Shown here: piece after piece, positions 25,801-36,036 of the stretch
Layout: the number at the start of each line of letters is the position of its first letter
Position numbering within the stretch: the stretch's first letter is position 1
From: Pseudomonadales bacterium
GTDB taxonomy: Bacteria; Pseudomonadota; Gammaproteobacteria; Pseudomonadales; Azotimanducaceae
NCBI GenBank assembly: GCA_029249645.1
Contig: JAQWWC010000057.1
Location: 1-47,895, forward strand
Length of the DNA: 47,895 nucleotides
Direction of reading: 5' to 3'
Made by a program: the position numbers and the translations under genes
Notes under the pieces: model-generated
Databases searched by the model: none
The model's input: only the letters and a program-made list of their open reading frames with translations
What the model was told of the DNA's origin: nothing

Positions 25801-26738
25801 GGCAGCACCACACTAAAGGACCCCTCGGTTTGAGAAAAATCGCCCTCTATGCCGGACCGAAGTGCAACATCAGGCTGAACGAGAGCGCTGTCTTGCGTCA
25901 AATAAGCAACCCAATCACTCGAACCTACAATTTGACCTGCGCCCTCTTGAGCAGTAACCCAAAGTGCTGCTCTGAGTTCGTGCCGCCCCATGGCCAACGA
26001 GGTATCGCCTGCTTTAATCTCGGCCGGCTTTAAGGTTAAAAATGCGTCGAAATTCGATCGAAGCACCGACCCAGAAGTTCCCTCAAACCTTGCAATAATC
26101 GAGACCACTTCTTGAAACCCTGCAGCGCTGGCTTTATCCGAAACAACCCTAAAGCTGCCCGATAGCACTCGATCGGATTCTGTCGTCGCCAACCGCAGCC
26201 CTTGATCGTCCGACTCAATTTCAATAGCAAAGGGGTAAGATCCTTGAACCAAGATTTTGGAGGACTCAACTACCAACCGACCGGATTGCTCGAACAGTTT
26301 CAGATAATCCACCGCAGGCGAGCGAGTTGTGACCGGAAACCCCAAAACGCGCCAGTTGCCAAGTTGATCTGGACCAATCACAGCTTGCAGCCCAATCACC
26401 TCGAGTTCGCGCAGCACCGGGGCTTTGCCGATGATGCTCTTAAAACCATCTAACCGAATTGAAAAGCGATCGACGCTCAGTCGATCTGTGGACTCGGGTC
26501 CAAGACTTAAGCCTTGCATTCTTAAGATTGGGTCAAAGTAGACCCAATCTGCCTCCAGAGATTCAAACTGGACCTCAGCACCTAATTCAGAGGATAAACG
26601 CTCCTCAATTTCTTGGTGGTAAAATTCAAGAGCACCCACCAACGCCCTGAGCAGGGTTAAAATAACTGCGGCCGCAATGACAAAGCTTATGGCAGCGACG
26701 CGCATCCATAAAAACCACCGTAACCTAAACAACTTCAT
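22824..26738 (-). CDS. yhdP: AsmA-like phospholipid transport protein YhdP
   Basis: Very large inner-membrane-anchored periplasmic protein; with TamB and YdbH it is thought to form a bridge carrying phospholipids to the outer membrane. One N-terminal membrane helix (VAAISFVIAAAVILTLL) is followed by about 1,250 residues of beta-rich repeats. Near the start is FESLEADWVYFDPILRMQGLSLG and near the end SGSFFLEKGLVSIDSPIVVAGAGSQL, typical of the DUF3971/AsmA_2 family. A late hydrophobic stretch (PWYAAYSAVATGPLVGAGVFL) is also usual. The start at 26738 (MKLFRLRW) overlaps rng by only 14 bp. An ATG 11 codons earlier is possible. Confidence 0.92.
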   Translation of the reverse strand: MKLFRLRWFLWMRVAAISFVIAAAVILTLLRALVGALEFYHQEIEERLSSELGAEVQFESLEADWVYFDPILRMQGLSLGPESTDRLSVDRFSIRLDGFKSIIGKAPVLRELEVIGLQAVIGPDQLGNWRVLGFPVTTRSPAVDYLKLFEQSGRLVVESSKILVQGSYPFAIEIESDDQGLRLATTESDRVLSGSFRVVSDKASAAGFQEVVSIIARFEGTSGSVLRSNFDAFLTLKPAEIKAGDTSLAMGRHELRAALWVTAQEGAGQIVGSSDWVAYLTQDSALVQPDVALRSGIEGDFSQTEGSFSVVLPDALLKVRGQSIEIGPIGLAGQKDADQGEYILAGYLDHFEVNEAAVKALSTSEDVFGLAEDQRRLLEQVSPRLRLDHVQWRFAPARVRESFTVLADFGNSELSLAGAVPGLSGLKGLLQFGFGAGYLDFDATNAQIQFGSLYDFPWSLDAIRGRIAYRSAEDGFALTSGKLVARVDGLVAEGKLHMNLAQDRRLRTWGLVLGAKDFELEAVLPFIPNTVPKTVTGWLNENLLAGRSSTTGLFVHGSLDRISPKDEKQYGVQIALENGVIQYDPDWPVASATVGQIDVSNKGIFGEQLVTRLYETAASGVSLAMPFTKAGLLTEVVVQGQVQGPVSDLIRFFQETPLQDQVKGVADSWTGKGRALGSAKVTVPLDGTIRAPDVSAGLWLDQAEIELNDIGLNLTDLRGQFDYETKTGLSAKQIQFAVLGGSSNASIRSELFGNGGVTLIALEGVVDMAPVTEWLDLTLLRLTEGSTNYQGSLSVPYGGREDQPIFEFASDLRGITIDMPEPIGKIVADARRPLWVTQSFDTTGSELAFELDQSAGGILRLTGDEVQGGIIEIGRYEPKAAAFDAIRITGALPYASLEEWDGFLFQLDALSKGDVAEAFRARLDSVKVRAAEFDLFGYGLDDVVLGLYPDAGSWRMTLLNSEVDGMVRLNDDPDVPLEIVLDNLNLVSEGALGDPLVGLTSEDLLPADVLIRSVYWDGEDYGRWQFSVQPNDDVVLVTNLMAQSKGMLIDVQEGLRWYPSGDRPYSKFEGLVKVEDMRACLAEWGYASGLEGENFGFKSTFEWPGSPLHIDLDRIRGSVNLTGGQGRIVQAEASSGALKLLGIFDFAEIAQRFSFDLSRMLSEGHAFNSVSGSFFLEKGLVSIDSPIVVAGAGSQLTLAGEVNLLTETLDNDLIVTLPLNKNLPWYAAYSAVATGPLVGAGVFLAQKVFKKQIDELTSLKYEVSGTFDEPNVQFLSMFDASLRKASDPAAVTERPGPDEGAARE

Positions 26739-28266
26739 TGCCTCCAACGGATAACGCCACCGGTTGGCCATTCACCTTGATCTCGAATCCTATGAATGGG
26801 TCCGCTTGAAGATGAACGCTAAGACTGACGCCTGATTTACCGCTAACCTGCAAAAAAATTGGGTCGTCCAATAACTGTCGTAACGTGTCAGCGTTCGCCG
26901 AGACCTCGATCACGAGGCCATGACTCGTATTCAGTTCTCGCTGGAACCCGTCAAGCCAGTCCTGAATATAAGTCACGGCGTTGATCCCGAACAATCGCTG
27001 AGCTAATGCCTTTGCGCTCTTACCGCCGGCACGCGCTGGGTCAATAGCGCGCTTTAGACTGGGTCCAAGTTTTGTTCTCGAAAGCTCAATTAAACCCAAC
27101 TGAGAAAACTCAGAAACCACGCACCGCATCCCATGATTGGTCAAGCCTTGCACCAATTGATCGCGCACTAACTGTTGGTCTTCGTGTCTGACCAGATCAA
27201 TAAAATCAATCACGATCATGCCGGCAAGCTGTCTTAAACGAAGCTCATCTGGGATCACCAAAGCCGCTTCGAGATTGGTTTGAAAATAACTGCGTTCGCC
27301 TGTTCTGCCACCAACAAAGGATCCCGTATTGACATCGATCGCCACCAACGCCTCAGTTTCATCGATGACCAGATAGCCACCTGAAGGGAGTGGCACCCGC
27401 CGGTCGAGCAATCTTTCAACCTGCGCCTGCAAGTCCCTTTGATACACTCGTGCGGTATCCGCCTGCACCTGGCAAAGCGACGGCATTTCATACGGAGCCG
27501 ATTTCAGGTAATCATGCATACTATTGAAATCGCCCTCATTATCCACGGTAATAGAGGTCAGATTAGGGTTTTGCCACTCTGTAAGCCAGCGCAGCGGCGC
27601 CCGAGGGGTTGCCTCAACACAACGGATTGTCTGTGAGCGCTTTGATCGCGCCAAAAGCGATAGCCCTTGATCAGACAGACCATGGACCGCTTGAATTAAC
27701 TCGGCATCGGTTGAACGACCCGCAAGCGTTCGAAAGACCAAAGCCCCTGCATGGCCGTTGAGAAATGCACGACCCAGATCGATTAACCGTTCTCGAGTCG
27801 CCGGATCTTTAATTTTTTGCGAAACCGATACCCCTTGCCCTGATGGGACATAGACCACCAAAGGTGAAGTGAGTGAAATCCGTCGAGAGAGCCTCGGACC
27901 CTTATCAACCTCCTGCGCCCGAATAACTTGCACCAAAATCGGGCTGCCAACGTGCAGGGCAGGACTCAGGTTTCGGTCATCGGCCGTTGATGATGCATCG
28001 GCCGCAAACAATTCAGAATAACGTGTCTCATCGATGGGTAAAAATCCAGACTGCCCCAGCTCTAATGCAACAAAGACGCAGCCCAAACCCGGCAGCACGC
28101 GTTCGATTTTACCCATCAAGATGTCACCAACTTGATAGGATGCTTGGTCCGATTCGACAAGAAGCTCTAGCAAATTTGGACCCGCAAATGCCGCCCCCCA
28201 GCACCGGCCTCGAACGTTCGATATCCGAACGTCAGTAATCACAGCGAAACCATACTGGGCACCCAC
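26725..28266 (-). CDS. rng: Ribonuclease G-like endoribonuclease
   Basis: RNase E/G family endonuclease; RNase G matures the 16S rRNA 5' end and decays some mRNAs. An S1-like N domain (VGDILMGKIERVLPGLGCVFVAL) is followed by the catalytic core. The Mg2+ ligands are Asp311 in ALVAIDVNTGSFVG and Asp354 in AGMIVIDFIDL, 43 residues apart as in RNase E. The product is 513 residues with a GTG start. Unusually, the CPxC zinc-link expected about 50 residues after Asp354 is missing; the sequence there is LSRTKLGPSLKRAIDPARAG. The N-terminal half is also more divergent than is normal for RNase G. Position between maf and yhdP supports rng. Confidence 0.87.
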   Translation of the reverse strand: MGAQYGFAVITDVRISNVRGRCWGAAFAGPNLLELLVESDQASYQVGDILMGKIERVLPGLGCVFVALELGQSGFLPIDETRYSELFAADASSTADDRNLSPALHVGSPILVQVIRAQEVDKGPRLSRRISLTSPLVVYVPSGQGVSVSQKIKDPATRERLIDLGRAFLNGHAGALVFRTLAGRSTDAELIQAVHGLSDQGLSLLARSKRSQTIRCVEATPRAPLRWLTEWQNPNLTSITVDNEGDFNSMHDYLKSAPYEMPSLCQVQADTARVYQRDLQAQVERLLDRRVPLPSGGYLVIDETEALVAIDVNTGSFVGGRTGERSYFQTNLEAALVIPDELRLRQLAGMIVIDFIDLVRHEDQQLVRDQLVQGLTNHGMRCVVSEFSQLGLIELSRTKLGPSLKRAIDPARAGGKSAKALAQRLFGINAVTYIQDWLDGFQRELNTSHGLVIEVSANADTLRQLLDDPIFLQVSGKSGVSLSVHLQADPFIGFEIKVNGQPVALSVGGNEVV

Positions 28267-28314
28267 AAGCTGCCGCCTGGAGGATCCTAGAATTAATGCA
28301 GCGTTTTCTGTGGT

Positions 28315-28878
28315 TCAAATGATTCGTACACCCATGGTTTCTAACATTTGAGCGGTTTCAAACAACGGCAAACCCATGACGTTGCTATAGCTGCCCTCAA
28401 GATGCTCGATAAAGACTGCACCTAGCCCCTGAACACCATAGCTACCTGCCTTATCCTTAGGCTCACCAGAGGCCCAATAACGTTCTGCAAAAGCCCGATC
28501 AAATGCTTTAAACCGGACGGTGGATACGACGGTTTGCGTGATCAATCCACCCGCCCCAGCAAGCGCAACGCCCGTCATCACCTGATGGGATCGGCCAGAT
28601 AATCGCATCAGCATCTCTAAGCCCTGAGCCTTATCTAACGGTTTGCCTAAAATCGATTGATCGATCAAAACAATTGTATCGGCTGCGATGACAAGCTGAT
28701 CTTGCGCGGTTTGTACACGTGCCTTTTCAATGGCTAACCGCTGCACGTAATCACCCGGTCGCTCGTCATCAAACAGACGTTCATCGATATCCGACGGACT
28801 CACTGAAAATTGGAGTCCAATTTGCTGCAGGAGTTCCGCTCGCCTTGGCGAGGCCGACGCTAAAATACACTGTTGCAT
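28315..28878 (-). CDS. maf: Maf-family nucleotide pyrophosphatase (dTTP/UTP type, YhdE)
   Basis: House-cleaning pyrophosphatase that hydrolyses non-standard or excess nucleoside triphosphates. The Maf signatures are ILASASPRRAELLQQIGL at the N terminus, DERLFDDERPGDYVQRLAIEKA, the catalytic VIAADTIVLID, GKPLDKAQGLEMLMRLSGRSHQVMTGVA and DKAGSYGVQGLGAVFIEHLEGSYSNVMGLP. The last block fits the YhdE (dTTP/UTP) subgroup. Length 187 is normal. Position after mreD is conserved. Confidence 0.94.
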   Translation of the reverse strand: MQQCILASASPRRAELLQQIGLQFSVSPSDIDERLFDDERPGDYVQRLAIEKARVQTAQDQLVIAADTIVLIDQSILGKPLDKAQGLEMLMRLSGRSHQVMTGVALAGAGGLITQTVVSTVRFKAFDRAFAERYWASGEPKDKAGSYGVQGLGAVFIEHLEGSYSNVMGLPLFETAQMLETMGVRII

Positions 28879-28947
28879 GAATTGATTTTCTCCGCTGCCC
28901 CAAATGAGGCGCCTGCTGAAAGGTCGATTTTATCCAAAGCACCAACT

Positions 28948-29442
28948 CTATAAGTAACGGCGTCGACAAAACCGCAAAAATAGAAATACCCACGGCCAAA
29001 AGAGCGCACTGGTAATCGGCTTCATAAACTGCAGTAGATTGGACGATCGATCAAGCATTAGCGTCATCATCAGCAGCTGAACACCACTCACTATCATCAG
29101 CGCGACCGCAATCAATATCGATTGTTGCCAGATCTCCAGCATACGAACCTGCTGATAGCTACCTTTCGCCAAAGCCGCAAGAATCACAAAACTTAGACCA
29201 TGAAAACCAAACGGCGTGCCCACGACTAAATCTGTTATTAAACTGAGGCAAAATGCCGCAGGGACCCCAACTTTTTCAGGCACTGCGAGAATCCAATAGA
29301 TTAGGACCAGGGCAATCCAGTCCGGCCTCAAGTAGTTCAGCTCAAACGGTGCCGATGCGGGCAACGGAATCAAGACAAGCGCCATTGCCAACAATAGACT
29401 CGCGAAAATAATCCAGCGCCCTTTCACGAATGGATCAGCCAT
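28948..29442 (-). CDS. mreD: Rod shape-determining membrane protein MreD
   Basis: Inner-membrane component of the elongasome that links MreB and MreC with the cell-wall synthases. It is almost entirely hydrophobic, with about five helices across 164 residues. Typical features are RPDWIALVLIYWILAVPEKVGV and LSLITDLVVGTPFGFHGLSFVILA, with the conserved DL..G.PFG motif. It overlaps mreC by 8 bp and lies upstream of maf, the conserved arrangement. Confidence 0.93.
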   Translation of the reverse strand: MADPFVKGRWIIFASLLLAMALVLIPLPASAPFELNYLRPDWIALVLIYWILAVPEKVGVPAAFCLSLITDLVVGTPFGFHGLSFVILAALAKGSYQQVRMLEIWQQSILIAVALMIVSGVQLLMMTLMLDRSSNLLQFMKPITSALFWPWVFLFLRFCRRRYL

Positions 29443-30307
29443 CGGCGGGCCCTACAGTTTTCAGGGCGACGTCGGGGATAAGGTCTTCTACTGAGTCAAA
29501 AACCAACAAGACGTGATCCAGGGTTTGGAGATGAGATGATGGTTTCGCCAACACTTCCGCAAACGCGGCGCCCGGGGCAAGTTGATAGCGTGCGATCTCT
29601 GCCACCGGATAACCGCTCGGGAAGCGCTGCCCGAGTCCAGATGTTACAAGCAGGTCCCCAACCTTTAAATCCAATGATTCCGATACATGGCGCATCGAAA
29701 GCAGGTTACGGTTACCGGTGCCCTCGACAATAAGCTGTGACGCCGTCCTGATACTCAGTACTGGCACCGCATGACTTTGATCGGTCACAAGTAAGACCTT
29801 GCTGAGATTCGTTGTAGTTTCTGCCACCTGGCCGACGAGGCCAGTCGCATCAATGACGGCCTGCCCGACAAAAGCCCCATCGTTGAGCCCTTTATCAACC
29901 ATTACATAATGCTGATCAGGATCAGGGCTAACGCCCACAACTTCGGCAATTAAGACCAAATCGCTCACCTTAGCCGACGACCCCAGCAAAGCCCGCAACC
30001 GGTTATTCTCCGACACTAAGGCCTCAAACTTTAACTGTCGTGCTTGCAGCATTTCACTTGACCGTCTTTGCTCGAAAAGCTCAAGACGCTGTTGATCACG
30101 AAGCTCAAAAAAAGAGGATCCGTGCTCTGCAATCCGCCGTGGCAAGACGGCCAACCAGACTATCGGCTCAACCAAGGAGCCCGCTGCTTGCCGAACGGGT
30201 GTTAACACGGTGCTTTTACCATCAACAACGAAAAGAATGAGGCTAACCAAACACAGAAAGAATGCTTGATTACGTGGGTTCGAGCGTTCCAAAAACAGCT
30301 GTTTCAT
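29435..30307 (-). CDS. mreC: Rod shape-determining protein MreC
   Basis: Bitopic elongasome protein whose periplasmic domain contacts PBP2. A membrane helix near the N terminus (FFLCLVSLILFVVDG) is followed by a coiled-coil (about residues 68-108, ending SENNRLRALL). The two-beta-barrel domain then carries the motifs VMVDKGLNDGAFVGQAVIDATGLVGQV, VLLVTDQSHAVPV and VGDLLVTSGLGQRFPSGYPVAEI. At 290 residues it is complete. It lies 52 bp downstream of mreB. Confidence 0.96.
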   Translation of the reverse strand: MKQLFLERSNPRNQAFFLCLVSLILFVVDGKSTVLTPVRQAAGSLVEPIVWLAVLPRRIAEHGSSFFELRDQQRLELFEQRRSSEMLQARQLKFEALVSENNRLRALLGSSAKVSDLVLIAEVVGVSPDPDQHYVMVDKGLNDGAFVGQAVIDATGLVGQVAETTTNLSKVLLVTDQSHAVPVLSIRTASQLIVEGTGNRNLLSMRHVSESLDLKVGDLLVTSGLGQRFPSGYPVAEIARYQLAPGAAFAEVLAKPSSHLQTLDHVLLVFDSVEDLIPDVALKTVGPADG

Positions 30308-30359
30308 AAAACCTCAGCGGATGCTTTGAACGCGCAATCAAACCCTAGGCGTTGCTGTC

Positions 30360-31806
<1,447 letters not shown>

Positions 31807-32100
31807 GTGAACGACCTCGTGAATGAAAAAACGCTTGTCGAACTATCGACCCTTGCTGCCCTGCCTTTTGAGCCAGAAAAATCAAAGGCGACCTTAGACG
31901 CACTCAACGAGGTCCTTGCTTTGGTTGGACAAATGCAATCTCTTGATATCTCGGATGTCGCGCCGCTTGCCCATCCTCTTGAGCGCCATCAAACATTAAG
32001 AGCTGACACGGTGACAGAAATCATTGACGCAAGTGCATTAAGCCAAAACGCGCCACTTTATGAGGCAGGCCTTTATTTTGTCCCCAAGGTGATCGAGTGA
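31807..32100 (+). CDS. gatC: Asp-tRNA(Asn)/Glu-tRNA(Gln) amidotransferase subunit C
   Basis: Small subunit that holds GatA and GatB together in the amidotransferase making Gln-tRNA or Asn-tRNA from mischarged precursors. The 97 residues show [17 protein letters not shown], the helical [27 protein letters not shown] and [17 protein letters not shown] at the C terminus, all family hallmarks. The start is GTG with a GAAAG motif upstream. Overlaps gatA by 4 bp. Confidence 0.95.
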   Translation: MNDLVNEKTLVELSTLAALPFEPEKSKATLDALNEVLALVGQMQSLDISDVAPLAHPLERHQTLRADTVTEIIDASALSQNAPLYEAGLYFVPKVIE

Positions 32101-33557
32101 ATCTAAACTTCGCAACCCTTACGGATTTACAGAAGGCGCTTCGCAATCGGGACGTTTCGGCAACCGAGTTAACGCAACATTACCTCACTCGGATTGATGC
32201 CCTTGACCCGGCACTGAACAGTTTTATCTCAATTCAGGCAGAAGCCGCTCTTGGTGCCGCTCGTCGCGCCGATGAGCGCCTTGCCCGAGGTGACGCGCGT
32301 CCCCTCACCGGCATTCCGATCGCCCAGAAAGACATTTTTTGCTTGCAGGGTCAAAGGACTACCGCTGGCTCAAAAATGCTCGGCAATTTTATAGCGCCCT
32401 ATACGGCAACTTGCTCCGAAAAGCTGGCGGATGCCGGTGCGATCACGCTCGGCAAGACCAATATGGACGAGTTTGCGATGGGGTCGTCTAACGAAAATAG
32501 CTACTTCGGTGCCGTTCACAATCCTTGGGATCCTAAATTGATTCCAGGGGGATCATCGGGCGGCTCGGCGGCCGCCGTTGCGGCAGGGCTTTGCGCCGCC
32601 AGCACCGGAACCGATACGGGCGGCTCCATTCGTCAGCCCGCGGCGATGTGCGGCCTAACAGGCCTCAAGCCAACCTACGGCCGAATCTCGCGATGGGGCA
32701 TGATTGCCTTCGCATCCAGCCTCGATCAAGCCGGACCGATGACGCGCACCGCGCAAGATGCCGCAATTCTATTGGAGCATATGGCGGGTCATGACCCTCG
32801 GGATTCGACCTCACTCAACGAACCTGTACCAAATTTCTCGGAAGATATAGGCAAAAACATCAAAGGTTTAAGGATCGGAGTCTGCCGGGAATTTTTTACA
32901 GAGGGTCTGGATCCTGCAGTTGAGCGCAGCATCCGTGAGGCACTCGCTGTGTATGAATCTCTCGGCGCGACCCTCGTCGATATCTCACTGCCCCATACAC
33001 CTTATAGCGTTAGCGCTTACTACGTGATTGCGCCCGCTGAATGCTCGGCAAACCTCGCCCGACTGGATGGGATTCGTTACGGGCATCGCTGTCTTGACCC
33101 TGAGAACCTGCAAGATTTGTATCAGCGCTCGCGAGGCGAAGGTTTTGGTGAGGAAGTAAAAAAGCGCATCCTAGTGGGCACCTTTGCGCTCAGCGCCGGT
33201 TATTTTGACGCCTTTTATAATCGCGCTCAAAAGATCCGCCGCCTGATCAAAGAAGACTTCGTCAAAGCATTTGAGCAAGTCGATGTCATCGCCGGCCCAA
33301 CAGCTCCGACACCCGCCTTTCCGCTCGGCGAAAAAGCCAGCAACCCGGTTGAGATGTACCTCCAAGACATTTTCACCATTTCGGCGAGCTTGGCTGGCGT
33401 CCCCGCGATGAGCATTCCAGTCGAATTCGCCAATGGGCTGCCAGTTGGCTTACAACTCATTGGCAATTACCTACAAGAGGGATCCCTTTTGCAAGCGGCT
33501 CATCAGTTTCAACAAGAGACACACTGGCATACATTAACGCCACCGGAGGCTTTGTGA
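32097..33557 (+). CDS. gatA: Asp-tRNA(Asn)/Glu-tRNA(Gln) amidotransferase subunit A
   Basis: Amidase subunit that releases ammonia from glutamine for the GatB reaction. The Ser-cisSer-Lys triad of the amidase signature family is intact: Lys78 in IAQKDIF, Ser153 in [15 protein letters not shown] and Ser177 in [12 protein letters not shown]. The motif [26 protein letters not shown] follows. At 486 residues it is full length. The start is a GTG overlapping the gatC TGA (GTGA). Confidence 0.98.
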   Translation: MNLNFATLTDLQKALRNRDVSATELTQHYLTRIDALDPALNSFISIQAEAALGAARRADERLARGDARPLTGIPIAQKDIFCLQGQRTTAGSKMLGNFIAPYTATCSEKLADAGAITLGKTNMDEFAMGSSNENSYFGAVHNPWDPKLIPGGSSGGSAAAVAAGLCAASTGTDTGGSIRQPAAMCGLTGLKPTYGRISRWGMIAFASSLDQAGPMTRTAQDAAILLEHMAGHDPRDSTSLNEPVPNFSEDIGKNIKGLRIGVCREFFTEGLDPAVERSIREALAVYESLGATLVDISLPHTPYSVSAYYVIAPAECSANLARLDGIRYGHRCLDPENLQDLYQRSRGEGFGEEVKKRILVGTFALSAGYFDAFYNRAQKIRRLIKEDFVKAFEQVDVIAGPTAPTPAFPLGEKASNPVEMYLQDIFTISASLAGVPAMSIPVEFANGLPVGLQLIGNYLQEGSLLQAAHQFQQETHWHTLTPPEAL

Positions 33558-35005
33558 GTATCCCAGCAGGTTGGCAGATCGATATTGGGCTTGAGATTCA
33601 TGCCCAACTCAACACCCGATCAAAAATTTTCTCCGGCGCGAGTACGCTCTTTGGCCAATCGCCCAACAGCCAAGCCTGCGCAATCGATCTTGGCATGCCA
33701 GGTGTTTTGCCGAGCGTCAATGCTGAAGTCTTTAAAAAAGCCGTTGAATTTGGGCTCAGTATTGGCGCGAAGATTAATCAAGAATCACGATTTGATCGAA
33801 AAAATTATTTTTATCCAGATTTACCTAAAGGCTATCAGATCACGCAGATGGACCACCCTATTGTCTTGGGCGGTGAACTCAATATCCTAACATCGGATGG
33901 CACAGCAAAAATCATTCGCGTTACCCGAGCCCACCTTGAAGAGGATGCCGGCAAGTCTATTCATGATTTCAAACCGGGCCTGACAGGAATTGATCTGAAC
34001 CGTGCCGGCACGCCTTTGCTCGAAATTGTCTCCGAGCCTGACATCAAAAATGCAGAAGAAGCCGTTGCTTACGCCAAGGCCATCCATCAACTGCTGACGT
34101 ATCTTGAAATTTGTGATGGCAACATGGCTGAAGGTTCGCTCCGATTCGATGCGAACATCTCGGTTCGCCGCCAAGATGCCGAAAAGCTCGGAACCCGCTC
34201 TGAAATTAAAAATCTCAACTCCTTCCGGTTTTTAGAACAAGCTATTCATTTTGAAACCGAGCGCCAGATTAGCGTTCTCGAAGCGGGCGGCACCCTTGTT
34301 CAAGATACTCGGTTATTCGATCCAGACCGGCATGAAACCCGATCGATGCGCAGCAAGGAAACCGCGACAGACTATCGCTACTTCCCCGAACCAGATTTGC
34401 TACCCGTCATGTTAACCACTGAATTTATTGAAGAGATTCAATCGAGCCTGCCTGAGCTCCCTAGCAAGAGAGCCCAGCGCTACCAAACTGCCCATGAACT
34501 CAGCACATCGGATGCAGCATTGTTGTCGCAAGACCGGAGGCTCGGAGATTACTTCGATGCAGTGTTAACCTTCAGCGGCAATGCCAAATCCGCAGCGAAT
34601 TGGGTCCGAGGTGACCTTTTGTCAAAGCTCAAGGAGCATGAACTCAGCATCACAGCTTGCCCTATCAGCCCGAAACATCTCGGCGAGATGATCCAACTCA
34701 TCGATCAAGGCGTCATTTCAGGCAAAATTGCAAAAGAGGTGTTTGGTGCGCTGTGGTCGAAACAAACCGAATCAGCCGGCGATTACGTTCGGCAAAATCA
34801 GCTTGAGCAAGTGTCTGATGCGAGTGCTATAGAGCCGTTAGTCGATGCTTTGATTACCGAGAACCCGAAGCAAGCGGCAGACCTTCGAGCCGGTAAAGAT
34901 AAACTGCTGGGCTTTTTTGTTGGGAAAGTGATGCAGGCGACTGGGGGCAAAGCTAACCCCCAGCAGGTCAATGATCTGATCCGCCAAAAGCTATCAGAGG
35001 TTTAA
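33554..35005 (+). CDS. gatB: Asp-tRNA(Asn)/Glu-tRNA(Gln) amidotransferase subunit B
   Basis: Kinase/transamidase subunit: activates the glutamyl or aspartyl side chain on tRNA and amidates it. The sequence begins [20 protein letters not shown], with [46 protein letters not shown] and [19 protein letters not shown] in the catalytic cradle. The C-terminal YqeY-like tail ends [24 protein letters not shown], which binds tRNA. Length 483 is typical. GTG start overlapping gatA by 4 bp. A full GatCAB implies that this organism makes at least one of Gln- or Asn-tRNA indirectly. Confidence 0.98.
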   Translation: MSIPAGWQIDIGLEIHAQLNTRSKIFSGASTLFGQSPNSQACAIDLGMPGVLPSVNAEVFKKAVEFGLSIGAKINQESRFDRKNYFYPDLPKGYQITQMDHPIVLGGELNILTSDGTAKIIRVTRAHLEEDAGKSIHDFKPGLTGIDLNRAGTPLLEIVSEPDIKNAEEAVAYAKAIHQLLTYLEICDGNMAEGSLRFDANISVRRQDAEKLGTRSEIKNLNSFRFLEQAIHFETERQISVLEAGGTLVQDTRLFDPDRHETRSMRSKETATDYRYFPEPDLLPVMLTTEFIEEIQSSLPELPSKRAQRYQTAHELSTSDAALLSQDRRLGDYFDAVLTFSGNAKSAANWVRGDLLSKLKEHELSITACPISPKHLGEMIQLIDQGVISGKIAKEVFGALWSKQTESAGDYVRQNQLEQVSDASAIEPLVDALITENPKQAADLRAGKDKLLGFFVGKVMQATGGKANPQQVNDLIRQKLSEV

Positions 35006-35092
35006 CGGGCTTGTCTGATCGCGCACGCTTGAGTCTTAGCAGCCTCCCACAATAGGTCTATTCGTCGCAGCGGCTTACATCACGTTGATGCA

Positions 35093-35839
35093 CTATGACG
35101 ACGGACTTTCAAACCCTTGAACAAAACGTCGAATGCGCTCAGCGTTGACCCCTAAATCGCTCTGCCCCACCCTGGATACCGACCGCAGATCAATGAGCGT
35201 CTGATCGTCTTCAGACCGAATCCGAACAATCAGATCGTCTTTAAACTCGAACCATTGCGTTGTTTCAGTCGCCTCGACCACGCCCAGTGCTGGGTCAACA
35301 TTAATAATCTCTAAGCCCATCTGCCGAAGCACGGCTTCCGATCGCGCCAAGCTTTCTGCCACCGTTAGCGGGGTCAGCAGGGTTCCGAGATCCGGATAAA
35401 ATTCATCCTGCAGCGCTTCCATATCTTCAGCGGACCGCTCAGCGTCACCGTAGACGAGGTCATTGAGGGCATGAACCCGTCGTTTTTTGATTTCAAAAAA
35501 CACGGGCGGGTCCATCGGATTCGTTGTGATATCGTGAATCGGGGGCACACTATTGGCTTTTTGCAACTGTGGCAGAACAAAACCGACCGGCACCAATGCC
35601 AGGACCGTCGCTACCATCAGCGCGCCTTTATCCAGTGCTTGCTTACGAACCACGCCTGCGATCACCAGGCCAATGATGGCGAGTAAACACAGAGCGCCCC
35701 CAGCAAAGGCAATGGCAAAGCCGCCTAAAGCAGTCATCAAATCGAACAGGCCCGATCGATAGCCATACGGGCTGCCGACCAAAATTAAAATCTGGCACAC
35801 CACAAACACTAAAACAACTTTTGTACTCGTCTTCATCAC
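35093..35839 (-). CDS. DUF1499 membrane protein of unknown function
   Basis: Not a characterised gene. The N-terminal third has three hydrophobic segments (KVVLVFVVCQILILVG, FAIAFAGGALCLLAIIGLVIAG and MVATVLALVPVGFVL), then a soluble domain of about 145 residues. The soluble part matches the DUF1499 pattern: IHDITTNPMDPPVF at its start, an internal VVEATETTQWFEFKDDLIVRIR, and the closing SVSRVGQSDLGVNAERIRRFV. DUF1499 proteins are widespread in proteobacteria with no agreed function. It is convergent with gatB, with an 87-bp gap. A 14-bp repeat array lies directly upstream. Confidence 0.85.
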   Translation of the reverse strand: MMKTSTKVVLVFVVCQILILVGSPYGYRSGLFDLMTALGGFAIAFAGGALCLLAIIGLVIAGVVRKQALDKGALMVATVLALVPVGFVLPQLQKANSVPPIHDITTNPMDPPVFFEIKKRRVHALNDLVYGDAERSAEDMEALQDEFYPDLGTLLTPLTVAESLARSEAVLRQMGLEIINVDPALGVVEATETTQWFEFKDDLIVRIRSEDDQTLIDLRSVSRVGQSDLGVNAERIRRFVQGFESPSS

Positions 35840-35852
35840 AAGACTCCTTTTA

Positions 35853-35936
35853 CCTAAACCTGAATCCCTAAACCTGAATCCCTAAACCTGAATCTCTAAT
35901 CCTAAATCCCTAAACCTGACGGACTAAACCTGCTTC
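35853..35936. repeat. 14-bp tandem repeat array upstream of the DUF1499 gene
   Basis: CCTAAACCTGAATC occurs three times exactly (35853-35866, 35867-35880, 35881-35894), followed by three degenerate units to 35936. The first unit lies 13 bp from the start codon of the minus-strand gene at 35839, so the array covers its leader and probable promoter. Confidence 0.92.
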
Positions 35937-36036
35937 CTAAGAACCTTTTTTTAAAAACGGCCTTACAAATCTGGCGAGCCGTCTCAGTGTTCGCGCTGCT
36001 TGCGATATCGAGTCGCGCGCTGCTGGACACTGGCCC

